64,000 nt of DNA, from NCBI RefSeq assembly GCF_030403745.1, contig NZ_JAQMWP010000006.1:62001-126000 (forward strand), written 5' to 3'. Both the position numbers and the translations under genes were made by a program. Shown piece by piece: positions 16,846 through 25,385 of this stretch. Numbering within the stretch: position 1 is the first letter of the stretch; each line of letters opens with the position of its first letter. Origin of the DNA: Streptomyces sp. S.PB5. Its GTDB lineage: Bacteria > Actinomycetota > Actinomycetes > Streptomycetales > Streptomycetaceae. The notes beneath the pieces were generated by a model. That model saw only the letters and a list, made by a program, of their open reading frames with translations, ran no database searches and was not told where the DNA came from.

Positions 16846-17904
16846 ATGACGGAGCGGGAGATACCCGAGCAGTATCTGGACGGCTATGCCCGCATCCTGG
16901 CGGAGGTCTCGGCCACCGGCCGCCGCCTCACCCGCGAGGAGATCGAGTCCCGGCGCGCGCTCGGGGAACAGGCGGCGGACGCCGGGCACGGGCTGCGCAC
17001 CCTGGTCGTCGCCCACCTCTCCGCCGCCCGCGCCGCCTGGCCGGACGCCCCCGGCTCGGCCGACAGCACACTCGCCGCCGTGGAGCAGGTCGTCGACGCC
17101 TTCGCCGAAGGTTACGAACGCGCGCAGCGCCTGGCGGTACGTCAGGAGGAGGCTGCGCGCCGGGAGTTCATCGACGACCTCCTCTACGGCCGCAGCGACC
17201 TGGGCCGCCTCGCCGAACGCGCCGAGCGCTTCGGGCTGCGCCTGTCCCACGCCCACGCCGTCGCCGTCGCCCAGGGCCCGGCCGCCTACGACGAGGGCGG
17301 CGCGGTGCCCCGGCAGGTGGAGCAGGCCCTCATGGCCCGCTTCGGCAACCGCAGCGTCCTGCTCACCACCAAGGACGGCCGGCTGCTGTGCATCGCCCCC
17401 GGCCACGAGGACGAGGTCCTGCCCTACTTCGCCAAGCAGGCGCACGCCGCCACCGACGGCGGCCGGGTCGCCATCGGCCGCCCGCAGCCGGGCCCCGGCG
17501 GGGTCGTCCAGTCGTACGAAGAGGCCCTGAGCGCGCTGGAACTCGCGGAGCGTCTCGGTCTCGACGAGCCGGTGCTGCGCGCCACCGACCTGCTCGTCTA
17601 CCCCGTCCTCACGCGCGACCGGCAGGCCATGGCCGACCTGGTGGTGAACACCCTCGGCCCGCTCACCGCCGCCCGGGGCGGCGCCCGGCCCCTCCTGGAC
17701 ACCCTCACCGCCTACTTCGACTCCGGCTGTGTCGCCGCCGAGGCCGCCCGCCGGCTCTCCCTGAGCGTGCGGGCCATGACGTACCGCCTGGAGCGCATCC
17801 ACCAGCTCACCGGTGCCGATCCGGCGGACCCGGCCCACCGTTACATGCTCCAGACCGCCGTCATCGGCGCCCGGCTGCTGGACTGGCCGGCCGCGGAGCT
17901 GTGA
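16846..17904 (+). CDS. PucR/CdaR-family transcriptional regulator
   Basis: A 352-residue protein. The N-terminal helical half has no recognised sensor motif. The C-terminal part has the PucR-type helix-turn-helix, GCVAAEAARRLSLSVRAMTYRLERIHQLTGADPADPAHRYMLQTAV at about 290-340, with the usual central GGDEF-like degenerate fold before it. Such regulators control purine, sugar-acid or secondary metabolism genes. It is divergent from the flotillin operon, separated by about 240 nt that hold several inverted repeats (for example ccggtgcc/ggcaccgg at 16683-16699), so it might regulate that operon. ATG at 16846. Confidence 0.85.
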   Translation: MTEREIPEQYLDGYARILAEVSATGRRLTREEIESRRALGEQAADAGHGLRTLVVAHLSAARAAWPDAPGSADSTLAAVEQVVDAFAEGYERAQRLAVRQEEAARREFIDDLLYGRSDLGRLAERAERFGLRLSHAHAVAVAQGPAAYDEGGAVPRQVEQALMARFGNRSVLLTTKDGRLLCIAPGHEDEVLPYFAKQAHAATDGGRVAIGRPQPGPGGVVQSYEEALSALELAERLGLDEPVLRATDLLVYPVLTRDRQAMADLVVNTLGPLTAARGGARPLLDTLTAYFDSGCVAAEAARRLSLSVRAMTYRLERIHQLTGADPADPAHRYMLQTAVIGARLLDWPAAEL

Positions 17905-17983
17905 CAGGGAACGGCGGGGTTCCGCAGGCGGTCCGGCGCCGACCGGGTGGTGGCCGTCCGCGGTGCGGCGGAGACTCGATGTC

Positions 17984-18448
17984 ATGACGATCGACGTGAC
18001 GGCCGAACGGGTCGTCCCGCTGCCGCCCGGCCGCGTGGCCGGGTACGCCATGGACTGGCGCCACGACGCCGACTGGACGCAGGGAATCCGTACGGCGGAG
18101 CTCACCGCGCAGGCGGAGGGCGGCGGGTTCGGGGCGGGCGCCGAGGTGACGCGTACGGCGTACTTCCTGGGCCGGCGCATCGACTACGTCCTGCGGGTCG
18201 CCGCGTACGAACCGCCTCGCCTGCTGGACATGGTTTCCGTGGCGGGCCCCCTGCCGATGCACATCACGCACACCTTCGACCCGCACCCCGACGGTACCCT
18301 CGCCCGCATCCGGGTCCGGGGCGGCAAGGGCGGGTTCCACCGGCTGGCGGCACCGCTGCCGGCCCGCCAGGTCCGCTGCAGTCTGGTCAAGGACCTGCGT
18401 GACCTCGAAGCGCGACTGCTGGAGCAGGAGCCCGCCGAACAGGGGTGA
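17984..18448 (+). CDS. SRPBCC-family (START-like) protein
   Basis: A 154-residue single-domain protein: MTIDVTAERVVPLPPGRVAGYAMDWRHDADWTQGI at the start, and a long C-terminal helix KDLRDLEARLLEQEP. This is the polyketide-cyclase/dehydratase-like helix-grip fold, which binds a hydrophobic ligand or acts as a small enzyme; the ligand is unknown. The ATG at 17984 begins at the typical family start. It lies 80 nt after the PucR stop and 7 nt before the TfoX-like gene, so the three may be co-transcribed. Confidence 0.85.
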   Translation: MTIDVTAERVVPLPPGRVAGYAMDWRHDADWTQGIRTAELTAQAEGGGFGAGAEVTRTAYFLGRRIDYVLRVAAYEPPRLLDMVSVAGPLPMHITHTFDPHPDGTLARIRVRGGKGGFHRLAAPLPARQVRCSLVKDLRDLEARLLEQEPAEQG

Positions 18449-18455
18449 GACGACG

Positions 18456-18785
18456 ATGGCGTACGACGAAGGGCTCGCGCAGCGGATCCGGGAGCGGCTC
18501 GGTGCGGATCCGGCCGTCACCGAGAAGCGGATGTTCGGCGCAGTGGCGTTCCTGTACGGCGGCAACATGGCCGTCGGCGTCACCGGCGACGACCTCATGG
18601 TCCGGGTCGGCCCCGACGCGACCGGCACCGCCATCGCCCGGCCGGGCACCCGCGTCTTCGACATGACCGGCCGTCCGATGCGTGGCTGGGTCGTGGTCGA
18701 CGGGGCAGCGGTCGCGGAGGACGACACGCTCGGCGCCTGGCTCGACGAGGGATGCGCCTTCGCCGCGGGCCTGCCGCCCAAGTAG
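18456..18785 (+). CDS. TfoX/Sxy N-terminal-domain protein
   Basis: A 109-residue protein: AYDEGLAQRIRERLGADPAVTEKRMFGAVAFLYGGNMAVGV is a clear TfoX N-terminal domain. In gamma-proteobacteria TfoX regulates competence, but the free-standing actinobacterial domain has no known competence role. The ATG at 18456 follows ggggtgagacgacg, 7 nt after the SRPBCC stop, implying translational coupling. Cytoplasmic, no membrane segment. Confidence 0.88.
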   Translation: MAYDEGLAQRIRERLGADPAVTEKRMFGAVAFLYGGNMAVGVTGDDLMVRVGPDATGTAIARPGTRVFDMTGRPMRGWVVVDGAAVAEDDTLGAWLDEGCAFAAGLPPK

Positions 18786-19061
18786 ACCGCGGCGAGGGGC
18801 ACGGGGCCGGGGCGGGCAGAACAGGTCGCTCAGCCGAGCCGGTCGCCGGGCTCTCCCACCCGGGAGGGGCCGGCCGCCGGGCTGGTGAGGATCTTGAGGC
18901 GGTCCTCGGAGGGGCTGCCGGGTTCGACGAGGACACCGGCCCCGTCTCCTCACCAAGAGTCTCACGCGACCCCGGCCGCCGGTTTCCGCGGGCCGTGCGG
19001 TGGACCGGCCCCGCGGGGGCACTCGGAGACCGTCACAGGACTCGGCAGCCGGAGGGGAACC

Positions 19062-19649
19062 ATGAACACGACAGCGCGAATCTCCGAGGACGGTACGGCC
19101 CGGCAGAAACGGCTTGTCATCTATCTCAACGACCATCTGGCGGGCGCGACGGCGGGCGTCGAACTCGCCCGCCGCACGGCCCAGGAGCATCGGCGGTCGC
19201 CCTTCGGCGAGGCGCTGGAGAACCTGCGGAAGGAGATCTCGCAGGACCGGCAGGCCCTGGTCCGCCTCCTCGGCGACCTCGACGTCCCCGTGCGGCGCTA
19301 CAAGGTGTACGGGGCCTGGCTCGGCGAGAAGGCCGGACGGGCCAAGCCCAACGGGCGGCTGGTGCGCCGCTCCGGGCTCTCCGTGCTGATCGAGCTGGAG
19401 GCTCTGCGGCTGGGGGCGCAGGGCAAGGCGGCCCTCTGGCGGGGGCTGCTCGCCGCCTCGGCACAGGACACGCGCCTGGACGCCGACCGTCTGGAGGAGC
19501 TGCTGCGCAGGGCCGAGCGGCAGATCAAGACGCTGGAGTCGCTGCATTCCAGGGCCGCCACGGCACTGCTGTTCCCGACGAAGCAGACCAAGGCGACGAA
19601 AGCGACAGGGCCTGCCTCGGCGGGCGCCACGCGGAGCACCTCGGCGTAG
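19062..19649 (+). CDS. Helical conserved protein of unknown function
   Basis: A 195-residue mostly alpha-helical protein. The N-terminal part (LVIYLNDHLAGATAGVELARRTAQEH; LENLRKEISQDRQALVRLLGDL) reads like a ferritin-like four-helix bundle, but conserved Glu/His metal ligands are not obvious. The C-terminal half includes RLVRRSGLSVLIELEALRLGAQGKAALWRGLL. ggagggg precedes the ATG at 19062. It lies 116 nt before the ferritin-like and hemerythrin genes on the same strand, which suggests a shared stress or metal-related role. Confidence 0.7.
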   Translation: MNTTARISEDGTARQKRLVIYLNDHLAGATAGVELARRTAQEHRRSPFGEALENLRKEISQDRQALVRLLGDLDVPVRRYKVYGAWLGEKAGRAKPNGRLVRRSGLSVLIELEALRLGAQGKAALWRGLLAASAQDTRLDADRLEELLRRAERQIKTLESLHSRAATALLFPTKQTKATKATGPASAGATRSTSA

Positions 19650-19765
19650 CCGAGCCTCCTCTCGGTCCGGCTGAATCCTTCCGCCCCGGCCTTCACACAT
19701 CGGTTACACCGGGAAGGCACGGGTACCCGCGCGGCTCGCTCCGGCCATCAGCCGAGGAGACCCTC

Positions 19766-20968
19766 ATGGGATTCAACCCGCTGGACCATCAAGGCATCCC
19801 TCTGGAACGCCAGTTGCGCAACTGGCGCGAACTCGACGTCGAACCCGTCGATCCCGACCACGGTGACCCGTACACCAAATGCCGCATCATCGCGATGAAC
19901 GGGATCGAGGTCGAGGCGATCCTCTTCAGCCATCAGTTCGCCCGCCACTGCCCCGACCCCGAGGTGAAACGGCAGCTGGCGCAGGTCCGTTACATCGAGG
20001 CACAGCAGCAGAAGGCGGTCAACTGGCTGCTGCCCGGCCTCGCCTCCGTGCTGGAGACGACCATCTCCTACGAGCAGGTCGCGGTGGACCTCACGGGCTG
20101 GATCGCCCGCCACGAACCCGACCCGTACTTGAGGCAGGCGTACGAGTTCGGCGTGCTGGAGGACTTCGACCATCTGTACCGGTACGCCAACCTGTACGAG
20201 ATGATCGAGCACCGCAAGGCGGAGTCGATCGTCGAGGGGCTCACCGAGGTCATGCCGGGCCGGCCGACCAAGTTCCACCACCGCGATCCGGCCGACAACG
20301 TACGGGAGCCGTACGACCGTACGACGGTCAACCCGCTCTCCCGGCTGCACGCCCTGACGATCATGTCGGCGGAGCAGCAGACCATGAACTTCTACATGAA
20401 CGTCGGCCCCCAGTACATGGAGCCGATCGCCCGCCAGCTGTACCAGGAGATCGGGCTGATCGAGGAGGAGCACGTCACGCACTACGAGTCGCTGGTCGAC
20501 CCGGGTGAGTCGTGGTGGGAGCAGCTCGTCCACCACGAGTACAACGAGTGCTACCTCTACCACTCCTTCATGGAGCAGGAGTCCGACCCCAAGGTGCGCA
20601 CGATCTGGGAGCTGCACCTGAACATGGAGCTCGAACATCTGCGCATCGCCTGCGATCTGCTGCGCCGTCACGACGGCCGCGAGCCACGGGAGTTCCTCGC
20701 ACCCGAGCTGCCGAACGTGCTGACCTTCGAGGAGAACAAGCAGTTCGTACGGGGTCTGCTGGACACCCAGATGGACCTGACCACCCTCGGTACCGGCTAT
20801 GTCCGGGACGCGCACGAGCGGTTCGAGCAGATGCAGGAGCGGATCCACGGCGGCGAGGAGCCGCCCAGCGAGCGGGTGATGGCCCAGCACCGGGAGATGT
20901 TCGGCCGCGAGTACCGCATCGAGACGGAGGGCGAGCACCCGGACGTCGCCTCACGGGAGAGGAGCTGA
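19766..20968 (+). CDS. Ferritin-like superfamily protein
   Basis: A 400-residue soluble protein with two helical bundles. Candidate metal ligands include EAILFSHQFARHCPD (about 50-64) and YIEAQQQKAVNW (about 80) in the first half; LIEEEHVTHYESLVD and HHEYNECYLYHSFMEQE (about 235-280) and LHLNMELEHLRIA in the second. Those E..H and H..E patterns are typical of di-iron ferritin-like proteins. Exact activity is unknown; a peroxide- or oxygen-handling or iron-storage role is likely. gaggag precedes the ATG at 19766. It overlaps functionally with the hemerythrin gene, whose start is 1 nt after this stop. Confidence 0.8.
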   Translation: MGFNPLDHQGIPLERQLRNWRELDVEPVDPDHGDPYTKCRIIAMNGIEVEAILFSHQFARHCPDPEVKRQLAQVRYIEAQQQKAVNWLLPGLASVLETTISYEQVAVDLTGWIARHEPDPYLRQAYEFGVLEDFDHLYRYANLYEMIEHRKAESIVEGLTEVMPGRPTKFHHRDPADNVREPYDRTTVNPLSRLHALTIMSAEQQTMNFYMNVGPQYMEPIARQLYQEIGLIEEEHVTHYESLVDPGESWWEQLVHHEYNECYLYHSFMEQESDPKVRTIWELHLNMELEHLRIACDLLRRHDGREPREFLAPELPNVLTFEENKQFVRGLLDTQMDLTTLGTGYVRDAHERFEQMQERIHGGEEPPSERVMAQHREMFGREYRIETEGEHPDVASRERS

Positions 20969-20969
20969 C

Positions 20970-21539
20970 ATGGCCGGGATCGCCGCGAGCGACGCCGACG
21001 TCGTCGCGCTGCTGATGCGTCAGCACGGTGACATCCGCAACCTCTTCGACGAGGTGGAGCGGACGGGCGGGGACGAGCGCCGGTCGGCGTTCCGGCACCT
21101 GGTGCGGCTTCTCGCCGTGCACGAGACGGCCGAGGAGGAGGTCGTCCGTCCCTTCACCCGCGCGTCCGTGCCGGACGGCGCGAAGGTGGCGGACGAACGG
21201 CTGGCCGAGGAGCGGGCCGCGAAGGAACTCCTGTCCCGCCTCGACGAGATGGACACCGACGACCCCAAGTTCCTCACCGAGCTGCAGACTCTGCGCCTGG
21301 ACGTCATGAAGCACGCCCGCGCGGAGGAGCGCTACGAGTTCAACCACATCCGCCGCCACGCGGACAAGGCCCGCCTGGCCGCCATGGCCACCGCCCTGAA
21401 GGCGGCCGAATCGGTGGCCCCGACCCACCCGCACCCCGGGACCGAGTCCACGGCCAAGAATCTCATGCTGGGCCCGATCGCCGCCCTGATGGACCGCACA
21501 CGGGACGCCGTTCGCAAGGCCATGGGCAAGGACGGCTGA
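20970..21539 (+). CDS. Hemerythrin-like HHE domain protein
   Basis: A 189-residue protein. Hemerythrin cation-binding signature: VALLMRQHGDIRNLFDEVE at the N-terminus, RLLAVHETAEEEVVRPF (about 45-62), and DVMKHARAEERYEFNHIRRH (about 110-130), giving the His/Glu ligands of a di-iron site. Such proteins bind oxygen, nitric oxide or iron in the cytoplasm. The ATG at 20970 is 1 nt after the previous gene's TGA, so the two are translationally coupled. A hairpin at 21559-21591 ends the group. Confidence 0.93.
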   Translation: MAGIAASDADVVALLMRQHGDIRNLFDEVERTGGDERRSAFRHLVRLLAVHETAEEEVVRPFTRASVPDGAKVADERLAEERAAKELLSRLDEMDTDDPKFLTELQTLRLDVMKHARAEERYEFNHIRRHADKARLAAMATALKAAESVAPTHPHPGTESTAKNLMLGPIAALMDRTRDAVRKAMGKDG

Positions 21540-21558
21540 CAGCCACCACCGGATCCGG

Positions 21559-21591
21559 CCCCCGCGGCACCGCCGGGCGGCACCGCGGGGG
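21559..21591. terminator. Terminator hairpin between convergent genes
   Basis: cccccgcgg at 21559-21567 pairs with ccgcggggg at 21583-21591. It separates the hemerythrin gene from the convergent membrane-protein gene and could serve both. Confidence 0.65.
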
Positions 21592-21631
21592 TCGGACTCC
21601 GCGCGGTGCCGCCGGCCGGCGGGGGCGGGCC

Positions 21632-22246
21632 TCAGCCCTGCGGGGACTTCGCCAGCGCCGACTTCACCGGGGAGGTCGCGGCCTCCCCGTCGCCCATGCC
21701 CCACAGCGCGACCGAGAGCCGGATCAGCACGACGCCGACCACGACGTGCAGCGAACTGGTGAGCAGGGATTCGGGGAAGGCGGTCAGGAAGGCGAAGAGC
21801 GGGAGGACGACGGCGTACGACCATGACGGGAGCCTCGGGAAGACCCGGGCGCGGATCATGGCGGTGCCGAACAGGGCGCAGCCGGCTGCGAAGACGGTCG
21901 CGGAGGCGAGGAAGACGGGGACGGTGGGGCTGCCGGCCAGGGTCTCGTCGACGAGGTGCTCGTCGAAGTGGAAGAGCACCAGGTTCGAGGCGAACGCGGC
22001 ACCGCCGAACAGGCCGAGGCCGGTCAGGTTCAGGGCGATGGCGATCCGGCCCAGGCTCCCGGCGGCCGCGTCCTGGCGCTGGTGCAGTGCGATGAGCAGG
22101 GGCAGGGCGACGGCGGGGGCGAAGGCCAGCGGGACGCCGGTCGCCGAGGTCTCTCCGGTGAACGCCTCCACCAGGCCGGGTACGGCGGTCAGCAGGCCGG
22201 CGAGAACCCCGCAGAGGGCGCCGATGCGAGAGGTCGATGAGGACAT
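21632..22246 (-). CDS. Integral membrane protein of unknown function
   Basis: A 204-residue protein with about six hydrophobic helices (GALCGVLAGLLTAVPGLVEAF; LAFAPAVALPLLIAL; IAIALNLTGLGLFGGAAFA; VPVFLASATVFAAGCALFG; SYAVVLPLFAFLTAFP; LHVVVGVVLIRLSVALWGM). No catalytic motif seen. The ATG at 22246 is preferred over one 13 codons upstream that adds polar residues; ggcccc lies upstream, so the ribosome-binding site is weak. It is divergent from the two-component pair at 22489, which might regulate it. Confidence 0.75.
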   Translation of the reverse strand: MSSSTSRIGALCGVLAGLLTAVPGLVEAFTGETSATGVPLAFAPAVALPLLIALHQRQDAAAGSLGRIAIALNLTGLGLFGGAAFASNLVLFHFDEHLVDETLAGSPTVPVFLASATVFAAGCALFGTAMIRARVFPRLPSWSYAVVLPLFAFLTAFPESLLTSSLHVVVGVVLIRLSVALWGMGDGEAATSPVKSALAKSPQG

Positions 22247-22488
22247 GGGGCCGCTCCGGTTGCTCGGACGGTAGGTGGTCGCCACCGTAGGAAGCCGCCG
22301 GGCGGGGTCGGGAGGTGCAGAACGGCACGCATCGGCGGACGGAAGTCACCGTCCTGCGTGCCGGGTTGTGCCGTTCGTCAGGTGCCGTCGGGCTCGAACC
22401 GGGCTCGAACCGGGCGGGATGTGGTCGGCGGTGTCCCGTGACGGTCGTGCGCGGCCTAGCCTGGCGGGAGCGGGTGGAGGGGGTGCGC

Positions 22489-23673
22489 ATGGTGGCGTAT
22501 GTGCCCGTGCGGTGGGTGGCTCCGGTGCTGTACGGCGTCGTGCTGGTGGGCGGGCTGTACTCGGCGGCTGCCGGACTGGGCGACGGGCCCGGGGTGGTGG
22601 GGTGGCGGACCGCCGGATTCGTCGGTGCGGTGGGTGCGTTGTTCGGACTGGAGGCGGTGGCGTCACGGCGTACCGGACCGTCGCGGCCGTCACCGTCCTC
22701 CCGGGCGGCGGTGCTGGCGGCCCGCTGTGTGCTGATCGGCGCGGTGGTGGTGCTGGATTCCTCGGGGCTGTCGCAAGTTCTGTTCGTGCTGGTGCCGTTC
22801 ACCGCCTACTTCGCCTTCGGCCGGGGCGTCGCACTGGCGTTGGGCGCGCTGTGTGTGGCCGGGCTGCTCACCGCGTATGTGCTGACCGCGCCCGGTTGGT
22901 ACCGCGAACAGGAGCGGGTGGCCGACCTGTTGATGCTCAGCGTCGGGCTGGTGCTGGCGGTCTCGATGGCGGCGGTGGCCGTCGGTGAGCAGCGGGCGCG
23001 GATCGAGGTGGAGGCGTACGCCGCTCGGGTCGCCGAGCTGTCCGCCGCCACCGAGCGCAACCGGCTGGCCCGGGACATCCATGACAGCCTCGGACACCAT
23101 CTCACCGCGATGTCCGTTCAGTTGGAGATGGCCGCCGAGTTCCAGAGCCTGGACCCCGACGCGGCCCGGCGGGCCCTGGAGGAGGCGCGAGGGTCGGTAC
23201 GGCTCGCGCTGGCCGACGTACGGCAGTCCGTGCGCGCGCTGCGCGACGAGGCAACGCGTCCCTCGCTGGCGGCGGCGCTCGCCGGGCTGGCGCGGGACGG
23301 TACGGCGGCGCGGCCGCGGGTCAGGGTCGAGGTGAGCGGTGACGAAGGGGCTTATGGCGGGGCGGAGTTGACCACCCTGTACCGGGCCGCACAGGAGGCC
23401 GTGACCAATGCGCGCCGCCATGCGGAGGCCTCGGAGGTGGTCGTCGTGGTCCGGCTGGACGGGGGCGCGGCGCGACTGGAGGTGATCGACGACGGTCGCG
23501 GTTTCGTCCCGGACTCGGCCTCCGGCGGGGTCGGGCTGGTCGGGATGCGGGAGCGGGTGCAGCTGGTGGCGGGGAGCGTCGACGTCGAGAGCGGTCCGGG
23601 GGCCGGCACCCGGGTGACGGTGACCGTGCCGCGCGGGACGCCGTCCGACACGGGCGGGGAGGCGGTGGCGTGA
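22489..23673 (+). CDS. NarL-family sensor histidine kinase
   Basis: A 394-residue membrane kinase. About five N-terminal transmembrane helices (to about residue 165), then the dimerisation domain with ERNRLARDIHDSLGHHLTAM (phospho-acceptor His in RDIHDSLGHH, about 195), and a HATPase domain with AAQEAVTNARRHAEA (N box), VIDDGRGF (G1) and GLVGMRERV (G2). No extracellular sensor domain, so it probably senses a membrane or small-molecule signal. The ATG at 22489 follows ggtggagggg. The partner response regulator starts 3 nt after the stop. Confidence 0.95.
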   Translation: MVAYVPVRWVAPVLYGVVLVGGLYSAAAGLGDGPGVVGWRTAGFVGAVGALFGLEAVASRRTGPSRPSPSSRAAVLAARCVLIGAVVVLDSSGLSQVLFVLVPFTAYFAFGRGVALALGALCVAGLLTAYVLTAPGWYREQERVADLLMLSVGLVLAVSMAAVAVGEQRARIEVEAYAARVAELSAATERNRLARDIHDSLGHHLTAMSVQLEMAAEFQSLDPDAARRALEEARGSVRLALADVRQSVRALRDEATRPSLAAALAGLARDGTAARPRVRVEVSGDEGAYGGAELTTLYRAAQEAVTNARRHAEASEVVVVVRLDGGAARLEVIDDGRGFVPDSASGGVGLVGMRERVQLVAGSVDVESGPGAGTRVTVTVPRGTPSDTGGEAVA

Positions 23674-23676
23674 ATC

Positions 23677-24336
23677 GTGAATGACGAGGCGCCCGTAAGG
23701 GTGTTGGTGGTGGACGACCAGCGGCTCATCCGGGACGGCATCGCCTCCCTGCTGTCCATCCGGTCGGGGATCGAGGTCGTGGGCACCGCGGTCGACGGCC
23801 GGGACGCCGTCGCGAGGGCACTGGAACTGGGGCCTGACGTCGTGCTCATGGATGTCCGGATGCCGGGCATGGACGGGGTCGAGGCGGTCGCCGTGCTGCG
23901 CGAACGGGCGCCCGGATGCCGGGTGGTGATGCTGACGACGTTCGACGACGAGGAGTACGTCGTCCAGGCGCTGCGGGCCGGGGCGCACGGCTATCTCCTC
24001 AAGGACCTGCCCGCCGAGGAACTCGCCCGCGCGGTCCGCCTGGCGCACGCGGGCGTCACCCAGCTCGACTCGTCCGTCGCCCACCGGCTGACCGCCTTCC
24101 TCCCGCGGCCGCTCCCCGGATCCACCGCCGCCGAGGCTCCCGCCGTCGGCCTCAGCCCGCGCGAGACGGACATCCTGCGGCTCGTGGCCCACGGCCACAC
24201 CAACCGGGAGATCGCCGAACGGCTCTACCTCAGCGAGGGCACGGTCAAGAACCACGTCTCCCGCATCCTCAAGCGCCTCGCCCTGCGCGACCGCACACAG
24301 GCGGCGCTGCGGGCGCGGGACCTCGGGCTGCTGTGA
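23677..24336 (+). CDS. NarL/LuxR-family response regulator
   Basis: A 219-residue regulator: receiver domain with acidic pair DD near residue 13, phospho-acceptor Asp in VVLMDVRMPGMDGV (about 57), and Lys in LLKDLP (about 108); C-terminal LuxR helix-turn-helix LSPRETDILRLVAHGHTNREIAERLYLSEGTVKNHVSRIL. The GTG at 23677 is the only in-frame start near the ggcggggagg site; it is 3 nt from the kinase stop. The pair works as a phosphorelay; its targets are unknown. A 12-bp hairpin follows directly. Confidence 0.96.
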   Translation: MNDEAPVRVLVVDDQRLIRDGIASLLSIRSGIEVVGTAVDGRDAVARALELGPDVVLMDVRMPGMDGVEAVAVLRERAPGCRVVMLTTFDDEEYVVQALRAGAHGYLLKDLPAEELARAVRLAHAGVTQLDSSVAHRLTAFLPRPLPGSTAAEAPAVGLSPRETDILRLVAHGHTNREIAERLYLSEGTVKNHVSRILKRLALRDRTQAALRARDLGLL

Positions 24337-24364
24337 GGGGCCCGGGGTTCTCACCCCGGGCCCC
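24337..24364 (+). terminator. Terminator after the two-component pair
   Basis: ggggcccggggt at 24337-24348, loop tctc, accccgggcccc at 24353-24364: a perfect 12-bp stem immediately after the response-regulator stop. Confidence 0.8.
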
Positions 24365-24400
24365 TCCTCGTGCTCTCAGCCGGTCGCCGTGCTCAGCGCG

Positions 24401-25159
24401 TCACCAGGCCAGCGCGTCGGCCATCGTGGACTGCCAGTACGTGACCTGGATCGAGGAGTCGATGTAGACGCCCTTCTTGGGGAGGGACGGCTTGGCGGCG
24501 CTGTTCGCCTTGAGGTTGAAGTAGACCTCGAGGGACTTGGCCGTGTAGCCGTCGTTGCCGTCGGCGGCGGAGAGCAGGATGCCCGCGTAGCCCGACTCAC
24601 CCGGGGCCAGCGTCACGACGGCCTGCGGGATGGAGTCCCTGATGACCGGCGGGACGGACTGGGAGCCGGTGAACTTGACCGCCGGGTAGTCGACGAGGGT
24701 GCAGATCTTCGAACCGGTGTTGGTGACGGTGAGGAGCATGTGGTTCAGCGGCCGGGAGACCTCCGTGGCGGTCGTCCGGGTGGTGGCGGGGGTGCAGGCG
24801 ACGATGTTGTCGGAGTCGGAATCCGAGTCCTGGGAACCCTTGGAGCCGGAGGAACCGGACGCCCCGGAGCCCGACGAACCCGACGTACCCGTGGCGCCCG
24901 AGCCGCCCGTCGTACCGCTCGAAGCGTTCGAACCGCCCGTCGAGCCCTCGGAGTTCGCGCCCGTCTGATCGGCCTTGCCCGTACCGCCGGTCCCCTCGCC
25001 CGCCCCGGTCGAGGGCGAGCCGGAGGACGTGGACGCCGAACCCGCCGGTGCCCCCTCGTCGTTGACGCCGTCCCCGCTGTTGCACGCGGTCAGCGTCAGC
25101 GTGGCGGCCATGAGCGCGGCGGCGGCGAGCACACGGGTGCGGTGGGTGCGAGTGAACAT
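24401..25159 (-). CDS. DUF4232-domain lipoprotein
   Basis: A 252-residue secreted lipoprotein. Signal peptide with lipobox LTAC (Cys at about 26), then about 90 residues of Gly/Ser/Thr low-complexity linker (SGSKGSQDSDSDSDN near its end), then a DUF4232 domain from about 118 (CTPATTRTTATEV; HMLLTVTNTGSKICTLVDYPAVKF; ILLSAADGNDG). Two Cys probably form a disulfide. The linker spaces the domain from the membrane through the wall. Function unknown. It is divergent from a membrane-anchored HTH protein at 25386. Confidence 0.9.
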   Translation of the reverse strand: MFTRTHRTRVLAAAALMAATLTLTACNSGDGVNDEGAPAGSASTSSGSPSTGAGEGTGGTGKADQTGANSEGSTGGSNASSGTTGGSGATGTSGSSGSGASGSSGSKGSQDSDSDSDNIVACTPATTRTTATEVSRPLNHMLLTVTNTGSKICTLVDYPAVKFTGSQSVPPVIRDSIPQAVVTLAPGESGYAGILLSAADGNDGYTAKSLEVYFNLKANSAAKPSLPKKGVYIDSSIQVTYWQSTMADALAW

Positions 25160-25385
25160 GGTGGTCCCCCTTGGGTGTTACGGACTTCGGTATCGGTCCC
25201 GCATGGGCCGCTCGACCGGGTGCCGGGAGCGGCGTGCTTGGATGACCACAGCTTGTGCGGTGATCCGTCCCGGCCGCCACAACTGCCCGGGCATCCGGGA
25301 CGCCGGAATGCTTGCAACGCCTCTGACCTGGGGAAATGACCTCCCCCTGGAACGACGGCACGGGACGCGGGGAGAGGGAGGAACC

